Shown one piece after another: positions 1 through 5,118 of a DNA stretch of 5,118 nucleotides (its first letter is position 1; every line of letters starts with the position of its first letter). A model generated the notes under the pieces. It had not been told where the DNA came from. It saw nothing but the letters and a program-made list of their open reading frames with translations, and ran no database searches. This DNA comes from Sphingomonas sp. (GTDB taxonomy: Bacteria > Pseudomonadota > Alphaproteobacteria > Sphingomonadales > Sphingomonadaceae). Position numbers and translations under genes: made by a program. The stretch is taken from the NCBI GenBank assembly GCA_013822915.1, contig PNLG01000026.1:1-5118 (forward strand), written 5' to 3'.

Positions 1-318
1 GGCCGCGCGCGTAATGTTATGGGCCAAGTGCGGTCGGGCTTTGATTCGATGATGCGCGAGGCGGAGCTCAAAGAGCTTGAGCAGCAATGGGCCAAGGAAA
101 ATGAGCGCATCATGGCGCAGACAGCGCTTGCCGAGCCGTCCCCCGCGCTCGCGCTCGACCCGCCGCCGGTGATGACGGCGACGCCCGTGATCCATGCAGC
201 GCCGGTGGAGGCTTCGAGCAATGGGGCCGCGTCGGGTCCCTTGCCACCGACACTTGACGAGATTGACGCCGCGATCGGCATGATGCCGACCGGCGAGTTC
301 CCCGGACCGACCCGGTGA
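1..318 (+). CDS. tatB: Sec-independent translocase subunit TatB, C-terminal part (5' end outside window)
   Basis: TatB pairs with TatC in the inner membrane to form the receptor for twin-arginine signal peptides of folded export substrates. The window opens in frame, and 105 codons precede the TGA at 316-318. The visible part starts GRARNVMGQVRSGFDSMMRE and continues through an amphipathic, charged helix (AELKELEQQW, then KENERIM). This matches the cytoplasmic helix that follows the TatB membrane anchor. The rest is a Pro/Ala-rich, probably disordered tail ending GEFPGPTR, which is normal for the family. The N-terminal transmembrane helix and hinge must lie upstream, so the ATG at 19 is almost certainly internal and not the true start. 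The stop overlaps the start of tatC by 4 bp. TatA is the alternative, but the long acidic/charged helix, the length of the tail and the position directly before tatC favour TatB. Confidence 0.88.
   Translation, partial: GRARNVMGQVRSGFDSMMREAELKELEQQWAKENERIMAQTALAEPSPALALDPPPVMTATPVIHAAPVEASSNGAASGPLPPTLDEIDAAIGMMPTGEFPGPTR
315..318 (+). promoter_or_regulatory. GTGA stop/start overlap coupling tatB and tatC translation
   Basis: The GTG start of tatC (315-317) shares bases with the TGA stop of tatB (316-318). Such overlaps usually allow terminating ribosomes to restart on the next gene, which would help keep TatB and TatC in the fixed ratio their complex needs. The overlap is read directly from the sequence. 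The coupling is inferred. Confidence 0.7.
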
Positions 319-1094
319 ACGCTCCTGTCAATGATCAAAGCGAGATTGACGCATCGCGTGCGCCACTATTCGATCACCTGGTCGAATTGCGGCGGCGGTT
401 GTTGTATTGCGTAATCGCAGTCGCGGTTGCCTTTGCACTGTGCTTTGGCTTTGCGCGGCAGATATTGGAAGTGCTGGTCCATCCGCTGGCGGTGGCGGGG
501 CAAAAGACGATCATCAATACCGATGTGTTCGGCGGCTTTTTCGTGCAGTTGAAGGTCGCCTTCTTTGCGGCGATGATGATCGGTTTCCCGGTGATCGCAA
601 CGCAGTTATGGCAATTTGTCGCGCCGGGTCTTTACCGCAATGAAAAGCGTGCGCTACTGCCGTTTCTGCTGGCAACGCCGGTGCTGTTCAGTATTGGTGC
701 AGCACTTGCCTATTACATCGCGATTCCAATTGCGCTCCAATTTCTGCTTGGTTTTCAGGGTGATTTGAACGGGGTGCAGCAACAGGCACTGCCAGATGTC
801 AATAATTATCTCGGCTTTGTCATGCAGTTCATGTTCGGCTTTGGCATTTCTTTCCTGTTGCCGGTGCTGCTCATGCTGTTGGAGCGCGCAGGGATTGTGA
901 CGCGCAAGCAGCTTATCGGCGCGCGCCGCTATGCGATTGTGGCGGCGGTGGGGATCGCGGCCGTGCTGACGCCGCCCGACATCGGGTCGCAACTGCTCCT
1001 CGCGATTCCGCTTATCATTCTGTATGAATTGGCGATTATCGGCATTTGGTTCACCGAAAAGCGGCGCGCCAAGGTGCCCGCCGATGCCGGATGA
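315..1094 (+). CDS. tatC: Sec-independent protein translocase TatC
   Basis: TatC is the polytopic core of the Tat translocase. It binds the twin-arginine signal peptide and nucleates TatB and TatA assembly in the inner membrane. The 259-residue product has the family length and about six hydrophobic segments (roughly residues 29-50, 80-100, 114-141, 165-190, 204-217 and 224-246). Hallmarks are the N-terminal HLVELRRRL (21-29, with Glu24 in the signal-peptide site), FVAPGLYRNEKR (101-112, with Glu110 the second signal-binding Glu), FGFGISF..P (174-183) and LTPPDIGSQ (218-226). The GTG start is chosen because it forms a GTGA overlap with the tatB stop, the conserved helix begins about 20 residues later, and no early in-frame ATG exists. 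There is no strong Shine-Dalgarno, so translation is probably coupled to tatB. Oddity: Leu181 sits where E. coli TatC has a membrane-embedded Glu (Glu170 by my alignment). Confidence 0.96.
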   Translation: MNAPVNDQSEIDASRAPLFDHLVELRRRLLYCVIAVAVAFALCFGFARQILEVLVHPLAVAGQKTIINTDVFGGFFVQLKVAFFAAMMIGFPVIATQLWQFVAPGLYRNEKRALLPFLLATPVLFSIGAALAYYIAIPIALQFLLGFQGDLNGVQQQALPDVNNYLGFVMQFMFGFGISFLLPVLLMLLERAGIVTRKQLIGARRYAIVAAVGIAAVLTPPDIGSQLLLAIPLIILYELAIIGIWFTEKRRAKVPADAG

Positions 1095-1174
1095 CGCGCA
1101 GCGGGTTCGCCGCGCGGCTTGACCAGCAACGGCGTGCGCGGTGTCGCTGCCCGTCACCATGCCCGACGCGCTGA
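1091..1174 (+). other. Possible 27-codon coupling ORF between tatC and glnE
   Basis: An ATG at 1091 overlaps the tatC stop in the form ATGA and opens a 27-codon frame (MTRSGFAARLDQQRRARC...) that ends at TGA 1172-1174. That end lies beyond both candidate glnE starts (GTG 1141, ATG 1159). The peptide is rich in Arg and resembles nothing I recognise. It is more likely to matter, if at all, by carrying ribosomes from tatC into the SD-less glnE start region than through its product. It may equally be chance, since short GC-rich frames stay open easily. Confidence 0.2.
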
Positions 1175-3873
1175 TCGAAGGCGATTCGGTCCGCCTCACC
1201 GACGCCATGGCGCGCGCGCGGGCTCATGCGCCGTTTCTGGCCCACCTGCTTGATCGGGAGCCGGATCTGGCGCGCGGCTTTACGCAAGGGCAATTGCCCG
1301 ACCCGGCGTTGCTATGGGGGGAAGCAGATGGCCTTCCCGTCGCGCAGTCGCTGCGGCTGGCGCGGCGGCGGCTGGCGTTGGTGGTGGCGATCGGTGATCT
1401 GGCGGGCGCATTCGACCTGACCGCCGTGACGGGCGCCTTGTCGCGCTTTGCCGATCATGCGCTTGATCGGGCGATCCGCACCGCGATTGCCGAACGTGCG
1501 CCGGGCGCCGAACCGGCGGGCTTTGCCGCGCTGGCGCTCGGCAAACAGGGCAGTTTTGAGCTCAACTATTCGTCAGATATCGACCCGATACTGATCTTTG
1601 ATCCCGATACGCTGCCCCGCCGTCCGCGTGAGGAACCGGCGGAGGCCGCCGTGCGGATTGGCCGCCGCGTGATCGAATTGCTGCAAGCGCGCGATGCCGA
1701 TGGCTATGTGCTGCGGGTTGATTTGCGGCTGCGCCCGTCGCCCGAAGTCACGCCGATCGTCCTGCCGGTGGAAGCGGCGATTTCGCACTATGAATCAGCC
1801 GCGCTCGCTTGGGAACGTGCAGCTTTTATCCGTGCGCGGGCGGCCGCCGGCGATCTTGCGCTTGGCAAGCGATTTCTGGCGGCGGTGCAGCCCTTTGTTT
1901 GGCGCCGTGCGCTCGATTTCGGTGCCATTCGCGAGATTCGCGCGATTTCGGCGCGGATCCGCGATCATCATGTGGAGGGGCAGGCGTTGGGGCCGGGCTA
2001 TGACCTGAAACGCGGGCGCGGCGGTATTCGCGAAGTGGAGTTTTTCGCGCAAATCCATCAGCTTATTCACGGTGGCCGCGTGCATGATCTGCGCACCCCG
2101 GCGACGCGCGACGCGCTGGCCGCATTGGCAGCGCATGGCGTGATTGATCCCGCGGAGGCGGGCTCACTGGCCGATGCCTATACGCTCGCTCGCACCATCG
2201 AACACCGGGTGCAGATGATCGACGATCGCCAGACGCACACACTGCCGATGGGCGCGGCGCTGGACGGGGCGGCCAGGTTGCACGGGTTGCCGGACGGCGA
2301 CGCGCTGGTGGCGCTGCTGGCGCCGCATGTCGCGCGCGTGGAACGGATTTATGCCGCGCTTGAGCCCGACCAGGCACCGGGATTGGCGGCCGATCCGGCG
2401 GGGCTGGTCCCCGAACTGCAGGCGTCGGGCTTTTCGGAGGACGCGGCGCGGCGCGCGGTTGAACGCATCACCCATTGGCGCAGTCGCGCCTACCCGGCGT
2501 TGCGCAGCGCGGCTGCCCAAACCGCACTTGAGGCGGCCATGCCGGGGCTGACGCGCGGCTTTGCCCAGGCGGCCGATCCGGCGGCGGCGGTGCTGCGGCT
2601 CGACCGGATTTTGGCACGGCTGCCAAGTGCGATAAATTTCTTTCGCTTGTTGGAAGCGCAGCCGCCGCTTGCGATGTTATTGGGGACGATCCTGAGCCAC
2701 GCGCCGCTGCTGGCTGATGCGCTGGGCGCGCGCCCTGAGCTGTTCGACGCGCTGATTGACGCGAGCGCGCTGGACCCGGTTGGCAATGTCGACGCGCTTG
2801 CCGCAAGCATGATGCCGCGCGACGCCGATGCACCCTATGAAGTGGTGCTCGATCATGTGCGGCGTGTGGTTGGCGAACAACGCTTTGCGCTCGGCGTGCA
2901 GATTATTGCCCATGCGGCCGATCCGCTGGCGGTGGCGGCGGGCTATGCGCGGGTGGCAGAGGCGGCAATCGGGGTGATCGCGCGCGAAACCATCGCGATC
3001 TTTGCCAGGGCGCATGGACGCGTGCCGGGGAGCGAGCTGGTGATTTTGGCGCTGGGGCGGCTGGGCGGCGGCGCGCTGACGCCCGCGTCCGACCTTGACC
3101 TTATCTACCTCTTCACGGGCGACCATCAGGCCGAGTCCGACGGAGCCAAGCCGCTCGGCGCGGTGCATTATTATAACCGGCTGGCGCAGCGGTTGACGGC
3201 GGCGCTGTCGGTGCCGACACCGGCTGGCACATTGTATGAAGTCGATACCCGGCTGCGGCCATCGGGCGGCGACGGACCGCTGGTGGTGTCGATGGCGGGG
3301 TTTGAGCGGTATCAGCGCGAAGCCGCCTGGACCTGGGAGCATATGGCGCTGGCGCGTGCGCGGCCGGTGTTCGGCTCGGCGGAGGCGCGGGCGGAGGCGC
3401 AGCGCATCATCGACACGGTGCTGCGCGGCGCGCGGCCGGTGCGCGATTTGGTCGCCGATGCGGTCAAGATGCGCGGCGACATGGCGCTGCACAAGCCGCC
3501 GTCGGGGCCGCTTGATGTCAAGCTGTTGCCTGGCGGGCTGGTCGATCTTGAGTTCACCGTCCACTTGACTCAATTGCGGCACGGCACGGGTCTAAACCCC
3601 GATCTGAGACAGGCAATCGACGCGCTCGTCGCCCAATCGCTGCTGCCGCCGACGCTGGCGCGCGCGCATGATGTGCTGACGCGGTTGCTCGTGATTACGC
3701 GGCTGGTGGCGCCCGATGGCGTTGAGCCGGGCGCTGCGACTCAGATGCTGATGGCAGCCGCAATGGGGCTGGACGATTGGCTCGCGTTGGTTGCGTTGCT
3801 TGACGCAACACGGCAAAATGTGGCGCGCGGATGGGCACACGCCAGCGCGCAGGCGGCAATCGAAGGGACATAA
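1141..3873 (+). CDS. glnE: Bifunctional glutamine synthetase adenylyltransferase / adenylyl-removing enzyme
   Basis: GlnE transfers AMP from ATP to a tyrosine of glutamine synthetase to switch it off, and removes it by phosphorolysis to switch it on, under control of PII and glutamine. It is cytoplasmic. The 910 residues contain two nucleotidyltransferase domains in the expected order. The N-terminal removing domain has ALGKQGSFELNYSSDID (132-148, metal-binding Asp146 and Asp148), a third Asp in RVDLRLRP (Asp194) and KRGRGGIREVEF (290-301). The C-terminal transferase domain has ALGRLGG (637-643), PASDLDLIYLF (648-658, Asp651/Asp653), VDTRLRPSGGDGPLV (Asp702) and PGGLVDLEF (797-805). Both active sites look intact. 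The length is slightly below the roughly 945 residues of the E. coli protein. GTG 1141 is the first start after an in-frame stop at 1120-1122. ATG 1159 and ATG 1207 are alternatives, and none has a clear Shine-Dalgarno. The gene lies 46 bp after tatC and 3 bp before bcp. Confidence 0.96.
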   Translation: MSLPVTMPDALIEGDSVRLTDAMARARAHAPFLAHLLDREPDLARGFTQGQLPDPALLWGEADGLPVAQSLRLARRRLALVVAIGDLAGAFDLTAVTGALSRFADHALDRAIRTAIAERAPGAEPAGFAALALGKQGSFELNYSSDIDPILIFDPDTLPRRPREEPAEAAVRIGRRVIELLQARDADGYVLRVDLRLRPSPEVTPIVLPVEAAISHYESAALAWERAAFIRARAAAGDLALGKRFLAAVQPFVWRRALDFGAIREIRAISARIRDHHVEGQALGPGYDLKRGRGGIREVEFFAQIHQLIHGGRVHDLRTPATRDALAALAAHGVIDPAEAGSLADAYTLARTIEHRVQMIDDRQTHTLPMGAALDGAARLHGLPDGDALVALLAPHVARVERIYAALEPDQAPGLAADPAGLVPELQASGFSEDAARRAVERITHWRSRAYPALRSAAAQTALEAAMPGLTRGFAQAADPAAAVLRLDRILARLPSAINFFRLLEAQPPLAMLLGTILSHAPLLADALGARPELFDALIDASALDPVGNVDALAASMMPRDADAPYEVVLDHVRRVVGEQRFALGVQIIAHAADPLAVAAGYARVAEAAIGVIARETIAIFARAHGRVPGSELVILALGRLGGGALTPASDLDLIYLFTGDHQAESDGAKPLGAVHYYNRLAQRLTAALSVPTPAGTLYEVDTRLRPSGGDGPLVVSMAGFERYQREAAWTWEHMALARARPVFGSAEARAEAQRIIDTVLRGARPVRDLVADAVKMRGDMALHKPPSGPLDVKLLPGGLVDLEFTVHLTQLRHGTGLNPDLRQAIDALVAQSLLPPTLARAHDVLTRLLVITRLVAPDGVEPGAATQMLMAAAMGLDDWLALVALLDATRQNVARGWAHASAQAAIEGT
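3862..3868 (+). promoter_or_regulatory. Shine-Dalgarno site of bcp inside the glnE 3' end
   Basis: GAAGGGA lies 8 bases before the bcp ATG (3877) and is still within the last codons of glnE (stop 3871-3873). It fixes the bcp start and implies that both genes are translated from one message. Confidence 0.65.
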
Positions 3874-3876
3874 CCA

Positions 3877-4344
3877 ATGGCACTGACTGAAGGCGCAATG
3901 ATCCCTGATGTCACGCTGACGGCAGCGGACGGCAGCGCGCTCTCGCTTCACAGCCTGATCGGTGCGCCGCTGGTGCTATATTTTTACCCCAAGGACGACA
4001 CACCCGGCTGCACGCGCGAGGCGCAGGATTTCACCGCGCTTGCCGACGATTTTGCCGCGCTGGGCGCGCGCATTTTGGGTGTGTCGAAAGACGAGCCCGC
4101 AAAGCACCAGAAATTTGCCGCCAAATATGCGCTTAAGGTCATGTTGGCGACCGATGCCGACGGTCATGTGCTCGAAGCGTTCGGCGCCTGGGTCGAAAAG
4201 TCGATGTATGGCAAGAAATATATGGGCATCGAACGATCAACATTCCTGTTCGGCGCCGATGGTCGGCTTGTGCGCGCCTGGCCAAAGGTAAAGGTGCCCG
4301 GCCATGCCGCAGATGTGCTGGCGGTGGCGCGTGCGCTCGGGTGA
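3877..4344 (+). CDS. bcp: Thioredoxin-dependent thiol peroxidase (Bcp/PrxQ-type peroxiredoxin)
   Basis: This is a cytoplasmic peroxiredoxin that reduces hydrogen peroxide and organic hydroperoxides to water or alcohols. The 155-residue product has the usual Bcp length and fold markers: DVTLTAADG near the N-terminus, LYFYPKDDTPGCT (34-46) with the peroxidatic Cys45 in the TPGC site, GVSKDEPAKHQKF (68-80), and GIERSTFLFGADG (117-129) with the conserved active-site Arg120. Cys45 is the only cysteine. Position 50, where E. coli Bcp has its second cysteine (CTVQAC), is Gln here. This is therefore a 1-Cys variant that must rely on an external thiol such as thioredoxin, glutathione or a partner protein to finish the cycle. 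ATG 3877 is well supported by the GAAGGGA site and by the motif spacing. The 3-bp gap after glnE suggests cotranscription. Nothing in the immediate upstream sequence suggests separate peroxide control. Confidence 0.95.
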   Translation: MALTEGAMIPDVTLTAADGSALSLHSLIGAPLVLYFYPKDDTPGCTREAQDFTALADDFAALGARILGVSKDEPAKHQKFAAKYALKVMLATDADGHVLEAFGAWVEKSMYGKKYMGIERSTFLFGADGRLVRAWPKVKVPGHAADVLAVARALG

Positions 4345-4388
4345 GTAGGGCGGCGAATCGCGTCGAGTCCATCGTCAATCCATAATTA

Positions 4389-4421
4389 TTCCCAAAAGGC
4401 TAACGTCGTTAATTTTGGGAA
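4389..4421. repeat. Nested dyad in AT-rich island: candidate operator or bcp-distal hairpin
   Basis: Perfect 9-bp arms TTCCCAAAA (4389-4397) and TTTTGGGAA (4413-4421) flank an inner 5-bp dyad TAACG (4401-4405) / CGTTA (4407-4411) around T4406. The outer and inner symmetry axes differ by only half a base pair to one base pair (4405 and 4406). As RNA it could fold with one internal bulge (GGC opposite A). There is no U-run after it, so it is not a standard intrinsic terminator. A dimeric regulator site is an alternative reading. Confidence 0.55.
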
Positions 4422-4423
4422 CG

Positions 4424-4444
4424 CTTCGGGAATCTTTCCCGAAG
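4424..4444. repeat. Short hairpin, 9-bp stem with 3-base loop
   Basis: CTTCGGGAA (4424-4432) and TTCCCGAAG (4436-4444) are perfect inverted arms around TCT. The hairpin begins 3 bases after the preceding dyad ends. It is stable enough on inspection to stop or pause transcription or protect an mRNA end, but no T-run follows on either strand. It shares the GGGAA/TTCCC core with the dyad before it. Possible roles are an imperfect terminator for the bcp transcript, an operator, or part of a 5' leader of the next gene. Confidence 0.5.
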
Positions 4445-4600
4445 ATGAACGACTCGCCGTGCCAAGCGGTCAGCTTACCCCGCTGCGATGACAGCGCTAT
4501 TGCTGTTGCGGGGGGGAGTGGGTCATGCAGGCTGCAGAAGCACGGCGGAGGGGCTGTTCGTGCGACAATCAGGCGTCGGGGCGACTCCGTATCCAATTTT

Positions 4601-4605
4601 GGGGA
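4601..4605 (+). promoter_or_regulatory. Shine-Dalgarno-like site for the M23-like gene
   Basis: GGGGA ends 6 bases before GTG 4612, which is good spacing for initiation and supports that start. A rival G-rich site, GGGGGGAG (4511-4518), stands at the same distance before an in-frame ATG at 4525, so the choice is not settled by this site alone. Confidence 0.5.
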
Positions 4606-4611
4606 CTAATA

Positions 4612-5118
4612 GTGAGGTTTTCCACCCAGTCGATTGCGGATTCGATTGCCCGTGTGCGCGCCAGCTTCAAGACACGCGATTTCATTTTTCATGACGGCCG
4701 CGACCTGCGCCGGTTCAGCATTTCCGGCCGGGCTCAAGGGGTAGCGGCGGGCATCGCTGGTGTGACGCTGTGCTTCTCGGCCTTTGGTGTGGTGCAGGCA
4801 ACCACCGGCGCGGTTGCCATGACGGGCGTGTTGGATTCGGGTGTTTCGCCCGAGGCCAAGCTCGCCCGAATGGAAGCGCAAGTCGCCGTGCTTCAGGGCA
4901 GAGTCGCGCGGATCAAGCGCGCCGCCCAAGTCCATGCCGCGCGGATCGAACAGCGACAGGCTTTGATTACCGCCGTGCTCGCCGGCAAGAGCGGGGCGAA
5001 GCTGGCACTTGATACGCCGACCATCGACGCTGCGACCGCATCGCTTGCCGCCGATGTTTTGGCCCCGCTTGCGCGGGCGGAAGCGCGTCAGGCGGGGGTC
5101 GCCGCGCAATTGCGGTTG
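4612..5118 (+). CDS. Membrane-anchored coiled-coil protein, probable M23-family peptidoglycan hydrolase, N-terminal part (3' end outside window)
   Basis: The frame stays open for 169 codons to the window edge. The N-terminus is basic and cytoplasmic-looking, with RDFIFHDGRDLRRFSISGR at 22-40. It is followed by one hydrophobic segment at about 42-63 (GVAAGIAGVTLCFSAFGVVQ), which reads as a signal-anchor. A coiled coil follows at about 80-123 (PEAKLARMEAQVAVLQGRVA and on, with regular Ala/Leu/Val spacing), then an Ala-rich helical stretch at 139-169. I remember the FHDGRDLRRF-type N-terminus, the anchor and the coiled coil from sphingomonad proteins that end in an M23 (LytM) metallopeptidase domain acting on periplasmic peptidoglycan. 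The catalytic HxxxD and HxH motifs cannot be seen here, so the enzyme call is recall, not proof. GTG 4612 is preferred because of GGGGA at 4601-4605 and because the homologous-looking region begins soon after. ATG 4525 is a possible longer start. A non-enzymatic envelope coiled-coil protein is the main alternative. Confidence 0.7.
   Translation, partial: MRFSTQSIADSIARVRASFKTRDFIFHDGRDLRRFSISGRAQGVAAGIAGVTLCFSAFGVVQATTGAVAMTGVLDSGVSPEAKLARMEAQVAVLQGRVARIKRAAQVHAARIEQRQALITAVLAGKSGAKLALDTPTIDAATASLAADVLAPLARAEARQAGVAAQLRL

Larger units (their letters stand above)
4345..4611. other. Intergenic region between bcp and the M23-like gene
   Basis: This 267-bp gap is the only substantial non-coding stretch in the window. 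Its first third contains an AT-rich island (about 4376-4416) that stands out from the GC-rich surroundings, followed by two dyads described separately. CATAAT at 4381-4386 is one mismatch from a TATAAT -10 box, but no acceptable -35 box lies 16-18 bp upstream, so I do not call a promoter. The later part (4445-4611) holds a weak hairpin (ACAGC 4491-4495 with GCTGT 4502-4506, possibly extended by CCCCGC 4478-4483 with GCGGGG 4508-4513) and only short open frames. The region probably carries the end of the bcp transcript and the promoter or leader of the next gene. Which element does what cannot be read from sequence alone. Confidence 0.6.

Noticed and set aside
19..318. Complete 99-residue protein starting at ATG 19
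   Set aside because: The frame is open to the window edge, and the residues before the ATG continue the TatB helix. This is the tail of a truncated tatB, not a separate gene.
654..1208. 184-codon open frame on the - strand opposite tatC
   Set aside because: It is low-complexity and Arg/Gln/His-rich, runs antisense across the end of tatC into glnE, and has no family resemblance.
2677..3582. 301-codon open frame on the - strand opposite glnE
   Set aside because: It mirrors the GlnE reading frame, and its composition is Arg/His/Gln-rich with no recognisable domain. GC-rich genes often leave the opposite strand open. The + strand protein is clearly GlnE.
4400..4412. CtrA-type site, CTAA/TTAA half-sites
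   Set aside because: The half-sites are separated by 5 bases instead of 7, and one is imperfect.
4419..4433. Alphaproteobacterial LexA-like box, GAAC-N7-GAAT
   Set aside because: It is one mismatch from GAAC-N7-GAAC, and its bases are fully used by the two dyads. Neither neighbour is an SOS gene.
4418..4442. General-stress sigma (EcfG) promoter, GGAAC followed by a -10 about 16-17 bases later
   Set aside because: The -35-like GGAAC is present, but the expected CGTT is absent (CGAA at 4440-4443), so the match is incomplete.
4389..4444. Standard intrinsic terminator
   Set aside because: Both hairpins lack a following T-run on either strand, so I list them as dyads and leave the terminator role open.
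4488..4694. 68-codon + strand frame starting MTALLLLRGG
   Set aside because: The start looks slightly signal-like, but the rest is unrecognised and the frame overlaps the M23-like coding start for 83 bases in another frame.
4606..5109. 167-codon open frame on the - strand opposite the last gene
   Set aside because: The + strand frame shows an anchor helix and a coiled coil, which is the more protein-like reading. The antisense product is rich in Gly/Arg/His and unrecognised.

Overview
The window looks like ordinary chromosomal core DNA from a GC-rich alphaproteobacterium, most likely from the Sphingomonadales. This rests on the GC-rich codon use, on GlnE and TatC motif variants that I remember as alphaproteobacterial, on the tat-glnE-bcp gene order, and on a final gene whose N-terminus resembles a sphingomonad M23-peptidase family. 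No database search was possible, so the taxonomic call is recall plus inference. All five genes are on the + strand.

Layout: (1) positions 1-318 hold the 3' part of tatB, which enters from the left. (2) 315-1094 is a complete tatC whose GTG start overlaps the tatB stop (GTGA). (3) 1141-3873 is glnE, the large two-domain adenylyltransferase/adenylyl-removing enzyme that controls glutamine synthetase. It starts 46 bp after tatC with a GTG and no visible Shine-Dalgarno sequence. (4) 3877-4344 is bcp (PrxQ-type peroxiredoxin), 3 bp after glnE, with its ribosome binding site inside the end of glnE. (5) 4345-4611 is the only real intergenic region. It has an AT-rich island with two adjacent near-perfect dyads. 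(6) 4612-5118 is the 5' part of a membrane-anchored coiled-coil protein, probably an M23-family (LytM-type) peptidoglycan hydrolase whose catalytic domain lies past the right edge.

The tight spacing suggests that tatB-tatC-glnE-bcp are read as one transcript. TatB and TatC form the receptor complex that exports folded proteins. GlnE adjusts nitrogen assimilation and Bcp removes peroxides, so the run is a housekeeping cluster and not a single pathway. The dyad-bearing gap is the likely place where that transcript ends and/or the cell-wall gene is controlled.

I found no mobile element, tRNA, rRNA, CRISPR array or sign of recent transfer, and no convincing new biological system. The points most worth a second look are the paired dyads at 4389-4444, the start-site ambiguity of the last gene, the SD-less tatC-glnE junction, and two residue substitutions (Leu181 in TatC and a missing resolving cysteine in Bcp).
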